DNA from: JBCAXA01 sp039183535
GTDB lineage: Bacteria > Pseudomonadota > Gammaproteobacteria > Steroidobacterales > Woeseiaceae
NCBI GenBank assembly: GCA_039183535.1
Contig: JBCDBO010000011.1
Span: 4,166 to 68,165, forward strand
Reading direction: 5' to 3'
DNA: 64,000 nt
The notes beneath the pieces were generated by a model, which ran no database searches, was not told where the DNA came from, and was given only the letters and a program-made list of their open reading frames with translations. Positions 61,224 to 64,000 of this stretch are shown here, in pieces (the first letter of the stretch is position 1; every line of letters begins with the position of its first letter). A program made the translations under genes and the position numbers.

Positions 61224-61706
61224 ATGGCGATTTCTGCTGGAGAGCGGATGCCAGACGGTACATTCGGGACGATGACCAGCGAAGGGCCTGGCCAGCTGTC
61301 GGCCGCGGAGCTGTTTGCCGGTAAAAAGGTTGTATTGTTTTCGGTACCCGGTGCGTTTACACCGACCTGCTCAAATAATCACTTGCCCGGCTATGTTGAA
61401 CATGCCGCCGCACTACAGGCGAAAGGCGTCGACACGATCGCTTGCACGGCCGTTAACGATGCGTTCGTCATGGGCGCATGGGGTAAGGAACGTGGTGTCG
61501 GTGATGAGGTCTTGATGCTCGCGGATGGCAATGGCGATTACGTCAAAGCGCTCGGACTTGAGCTCGATGCCAGCGGGTTTGGTATGGGAATCCGCGGCCA
61601 GCGTTTCGCAATCGTTGTCGATGATGGCGTGGCAACGCATGTACACGTCGAAGAGGGCGGCGAGTTTCGCGTGTCGGCGGCCGAGGCCATCCTCGAGGTC
61701 CTTTAG
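61224..61706 (+). CDS. Peroxiredoxin, Prx5 type
   Basis: A 160-residue AhpC/TSA-like redoxin of the Prx5 group. The peroxidatic Cys49 lies in VPGAFTPTCSNNHLPGY; Cys74 (TIACTAVNDAF) is the only other Cys. GMGIRGQRFAIVVDDGV is typical. It likely reduces H2O2 and alkyl peroxides with glutathione or glutaredoxin. TAAGGAG precedes the ATG. Confidence 0.93.
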   Translation: MAISAGERMPDGTFGTMTSEGPGQLSAAELFAGKKVVLFSVPGAFTPTCSNNHLPGYVEHAAALQAKGVDTIACTAVNDAFVMGAWGKERGVGDEVLMLADGNGDYVKALGLELDASGFGMGIRGQRFAIVVDDGVATHVHVEEGGEFRVSAAEAILEVL

Positions 61707-61753
61707 CACGACTTGATCGCGCGTCGTCGGCGGCACTGGGCACAGATCGGTAC

Positions 61754-61793
61754 AAAAAAGCCCGCGCCATTGCAGAACTGGCGCGGGCTTTTT
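61754..61793. terminator. Bidirectional terminator between prx and etfA
   Basis: AAAAAAGCCCGCGCCA, ten-base loop, TGGCGCGGGCTTTTT. A runs left and T runs right allow termination of both convergent transcripts. Confidence 0.93.
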
Positions 61794-61817
61794 CGTGCGC
61801 AATATACGCGAACTGGT

Positions 61818-62762
61818 TTAGCCGATCGCTGCGGTCAACGCCGGCACGATGTCAAACAAATCACCGACCAGGCCGATATCGGCGACCTCGAAAATGGGCG
61901 CATCTTCGTCCTTGTTAATCGCGACGATCGTACCGGCGTCTTTGATGCCAGTGAGATGCTGGATGGCGCCTGAAATGCCGATGGCGACGTATAAATCCGG
62001 GGCGATAATCTTACCCGTTTGGCCGACCTGCATGTCGTTCGGTACGTAACCCGCATCGACCGCTGCACGCGAGGCGCCGACGGCGGCCCCGACTTTGTCG
62101 GCTAACTCGTAGATGATGTCGAAATTCTCAGAGCTACCGAGCGCGCGTCCCCCAGAAACCACTTTCGCCGCCGTCTGCAGGTCTGGCCGGTCCGACGCGC
62201 TCGCCTCGATCCCGACATAGCTGGTGTGCGTCGGTACTGCGATACCCGCAACATCAGCCGCCTCGATGGCTGCATTGGCATCGGCGGTGACCGCCTTGTA
62301 CGACGCGGTACGCACCGTTGCTACGACAGTCGTGCTCGGATCAACCTCGACCGTGATGATCGCATTGCCGGCGTAGATAGGCCGCTGGAATGAGTGTGCG
62401 CCGTGAACGGCCATAATGTCCGAAACCTGGCTTACGCCTAGCAGCGCAGCAACGCGGGGCATCAGGTCCTTACCGAACGTGGTCGACGGTCCGAGTACGT
62501 GCGTATAGGACGCCGCTATCGAGACGATCTGCGGCGCTAGAACAGCGGCGATGGCGTGTTCGTTTTCACTGCGCTCAGCCGTAATAACCTTGCGAACGCC
62601 GCTAAGTTTAGCCGCCTGCGCCGCAACGTCGGCCGTCGCATTGCCTGCTACGAGAACATCGACAGCATCGGCGGAAATCGCGGTCGCGCAACTCACGCAT
62701 TTGGCGGTGCTCGGGTTGAGCTCGCCGTTGGCGTGCTCGGCGATAACGAGTACTTGGGTCAT
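61818..62762 (-). CDS. etfA: Electron transfer flavoprotein alpha subunit
   Basis: A 314-residue FAD-binding subunit. VVSGGRALGSSENFDIIYELADKVGAAVGASRAAVD, GQTGKIIAPDLYVAIGISGAIQH and INKDEDAPIFEVADIGLVGD are diagnostic. It takes electrons from acyl-CoA dehydrogenases with EtfB. Its start overlaps the etfB stop by one base (TAATG). Confidence 0.98.
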   Translation of the reverse strand: MTQVLVIAEHANGELNPSTAKCVSCATAISADAVDVLVAGNATADVAAQAAKLSGVRKVITAERSENEHAIAAVLAPQIVSIAASYTHVLGPSTTFGKDLMPRVAALLGVSQVSDIMAVHGAHSFQRPIYAGNAIITVEVDPSTTVVATVRTASYKAVTADANAAIEAADVAGIAVPTHTSYVGIEASASDRPDLQTAAKVVSGGRALGSSENFDIIYELADKVGAAVGASRAAVDAGYVPNDMQVGQTGKIIAPDLYVAIGISGAIQHLTGIKDAGTIVAINKDEDAPIFEVADIGLVGDLFDIVPALTAAIG

Positions 62763-63511
62763 TAGGCGAGTCCTTTGTCTTTCAGTGCGGCCAACAGCCC
62801 AGCGACGTCGTCGACCATGACGCCGCGGGAACGCTCTGCTGGTGGCTCGTAAGCCGTTACCGTTATCGCTGAGCTAGCGTCGGGCACGAGCTCGGCGAAG
62901 CTCACCGTGTCGAGGGGCTTTTTCTTCGCCTTCATGATGTCCGGTAGTTTCACGTAGCGTGGTTCATTTAAGCGAAGGTCGGTTGTAATAACCGCTGGCA
63001 GTTCCACTTTCAGTGTTTCTAGGCCAGCATCCACTTCGCGCGTGACGTTTGCGGTGTCGCCTTCGATCTCCACTTTGGAGGCGAAGGTCGCCTGGGGCCG
63101 GTCCCACAATGCGGCTAGCATTTGTCCGGTTTGGTTGTTGTCGCTATCGATAGCCTGCTTGCCAAGTATGACCAGATCGGCCGCCTCGCGATCGACCAAT
63201 GCGCGCAAGGCGCGAGCGCCGTCGAGCGGTGATGGGGCTGTATCGGTTTCAACGAGGATCGCGCGGTCAGCGCCCATAGCAAGTCCGGTGCGCAGTTGTT
63301 GTTGCGAGTCACCGGTGCCGATGGCCACCGCAACGATTTCTTCCGCTTTACCTTGTTCGCGTAAGCGCAGTGCTTCTTCAAGCGCAATCTCATCGAATGG
63401 ATTGACGCTCATTTTTGCGCCGTCGATGTCGACCCCTGAGCCGTCGGGTTTGACGCGCACGCGCACGTTGTAGTCGACGACGCGTTTGACGCCCACCAGA
63501 ATTTTTTTCAT
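62762..63511 (-). CDS. etfB: Electron transfer flavoprotein beta subunit
   Basis: A 249-residue AMP-binding subunit: KKILVGVKRVVDYNVRVRVK, MSVNPFDEIALEEALRL, ILGKQAIDSDNNQTGQMLAALWD and LNEPRYVKLPDIMKAKKKPLD. ATG 63511 with GAGGTAAC upstream is used; the frame to 63604 runs into the intergenic region. Confidence 0.98.
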   Translation of the reverse strand: MKKILVGVKRVVDYNVRVRVKPDGSGVDIDGAKMSVNPFDEIALEEALRLREQGKAEEIVAVAIGTGDSQQQLRTGLAMGADRAILVETDTAPSPLDGARALRALVDREAADLVILGKQAIDSDNNQTGQMLAALWDRPQATFASKVEIEGDTANVTREVDAGLETLKVELPAVITTDLRLNEPRYVKLPDIMKAKKKPLDTVSFAELVPDASSAITVTAYEPPAERSRGVMVDDVAGLLAALKDKGLA

Positions 63512-63941
63512 CGTTACCTCTGTTTTCGCGCGCACGGCAGCGCGTGTCCGTTTCGGTTGTTGCGGTGCAATATACGCGTCGTCGGGCGCGGACGCAAAAA
63601 CCACAGCGGCGAGTAATTTACGTCAAAAACGGCTCGGCGTCCCACTGCTTTGGCGGTACCGGCGGAGCCCGGGGCGAGCAAAAATTTCGTTCGCCGATTG
63701 CTTTTTTTTGCTTTTATAAAAACAATATAAATCAATATTTTATGGGATAAAAATAATCCTATAACTAACATAAAGATCATAACTGAACTGAGGGGCCGTT
63801 GCGTTTTCGTAGCGACCCTTTCAGACTAGCAATTGTCGCCGCAGCACACACTGGCCGAAAGCGACGCCGGCCATACAGCATCGTCGGCCGCGCCTCGGTC
63901 TAGAGGCGAACGTCACAGACATCGACGGTCACGGTCCGTTC
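63512..63941. other. Intergenic region upstream of etfB with an AT-rich island
   Basis: About 430 bp. 63690-63780 is strikingly AT-rich against GC-rich surroundings and includes an inverted repeat (ATGGGAT-aaaaat-AATCCTAT-like, 63742-63762) and several -10-like hexamers on the minus strand; probably the etfBA promoter region. At 63891-63908 CGCCTC-ggtcta-GAGGCG forms a hairpin after the gene entering from the right. No protein gene seen. Confidence 0.6.
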
Positions 63942-64000
63942 CTAAGCGGCTCGCAGCGTGACAGTCACCGAGCTCGGTTCGACGTCTACGGGCGTCGGAC
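63942..64000 (-). CDS. C-terminal end of an unidentified gene
   Basis: On the minus strand a frame enters from the right edge and ends at TAG 63944-63942, giving about 18 residues ending SSVTVTLRAA, which looks like a final beta-strand. Too short to identify; it may be a chance frame. Confidence 0.35.
   Translation of the reverse strand, partial: PTPVDVEPSSVTVTLRAA

Overview
The window is chromosomal DNA of a GC-rich gammaproteobacterium, best matched to the Xanthomonadales or a neighbouring order (inference). Evidence: infC-rpmI-rplT-pheS-pheT-ihfA-merR-tRNA-Pro in the usual gammaproteobacterial order; bifunctional hisB inside hisGDCBHAF-E; an aspartate kinase fused to diaminopimelate decarboxylase; a TrpR-like regulator at the head of the his operon; an S-box (SAM-I) riboswitch before metB; and an ilvC-leuA-leuCDB operon behind a leucine-rich leader. 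No phage genes, transposases or CRISPR arrays were seen.

Layout. 1-17.4 kb is the accessory, signalling and surface part. It has two Ser/Thr kinase plus ECF sigma factor loci (493-3589 and 11518-14386). Between and beside them lie an array of five small exported proteins that look like paralogues (3754-6367), a 1160-residue secreted protein with a von Willebrand type D domain (6387-9869), and a RCC1/PKD-repeat lipoprotein (14542-17427). A tRNA-Asn and an aspartate aminotransferase interrupt it. 17.6-25.9 kb is housekeeping: uvrB, tRNA-Val followed by an unusual tandem repeat of hairpin-rich units that each carry the tRNA 3' end, then the translation operon from infC to tRNA-Pro. 25.9-34.0 kb has a cyclase-like protein and a translationally coupled set: PLP-dependent dehydratase, FAD-linked dehydrogenase, a membrane Ser/Thr kinase with a Calx-beta domain, and ilvD.

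34.1-53.6 kb is nearly all amino-acid biosynthesis: the fused aspartate kinase/DAP decarboxylase, the his operon, metB-metY-metX and the leu/ilvC operon. Each operon carries its own recognisable control: a dyad operator for the TrpR-like repressor, a SAM-I riboswitch with a well-spaced promoter, and a leader peptide followed by an intrinsic terminator. 53.7-64 kb holds a quinone oxidoreductase, a DUF3450/TtpC-type TonB energising cluster (55158-60772), a 2Fe-2S ferredoxin, a peroxiredoxin and etfBA, ending in an AT-rich intergenic stretch and the tail of a further gene.

The most unusual signals are: (1) five tandem small exported proteins with a shared two-cysteine plan resembling mycobacterial LpqH; (2) the tRNA-Val-tailed 212/213-bp multi-hairpin repeats; (3) non-canonical starts, ATA for hisF and ATC for infC, each behind a good Shine-Dalgarno; (4) a Ser/Thr kinase stop/start-coupled to ilvD; (5) the ECF sigma/kinase pairs next to large surface proteins; and (6) a hisE that stands alone without hisI. 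Functions are inferred from sequence recognition only; no database search was run.
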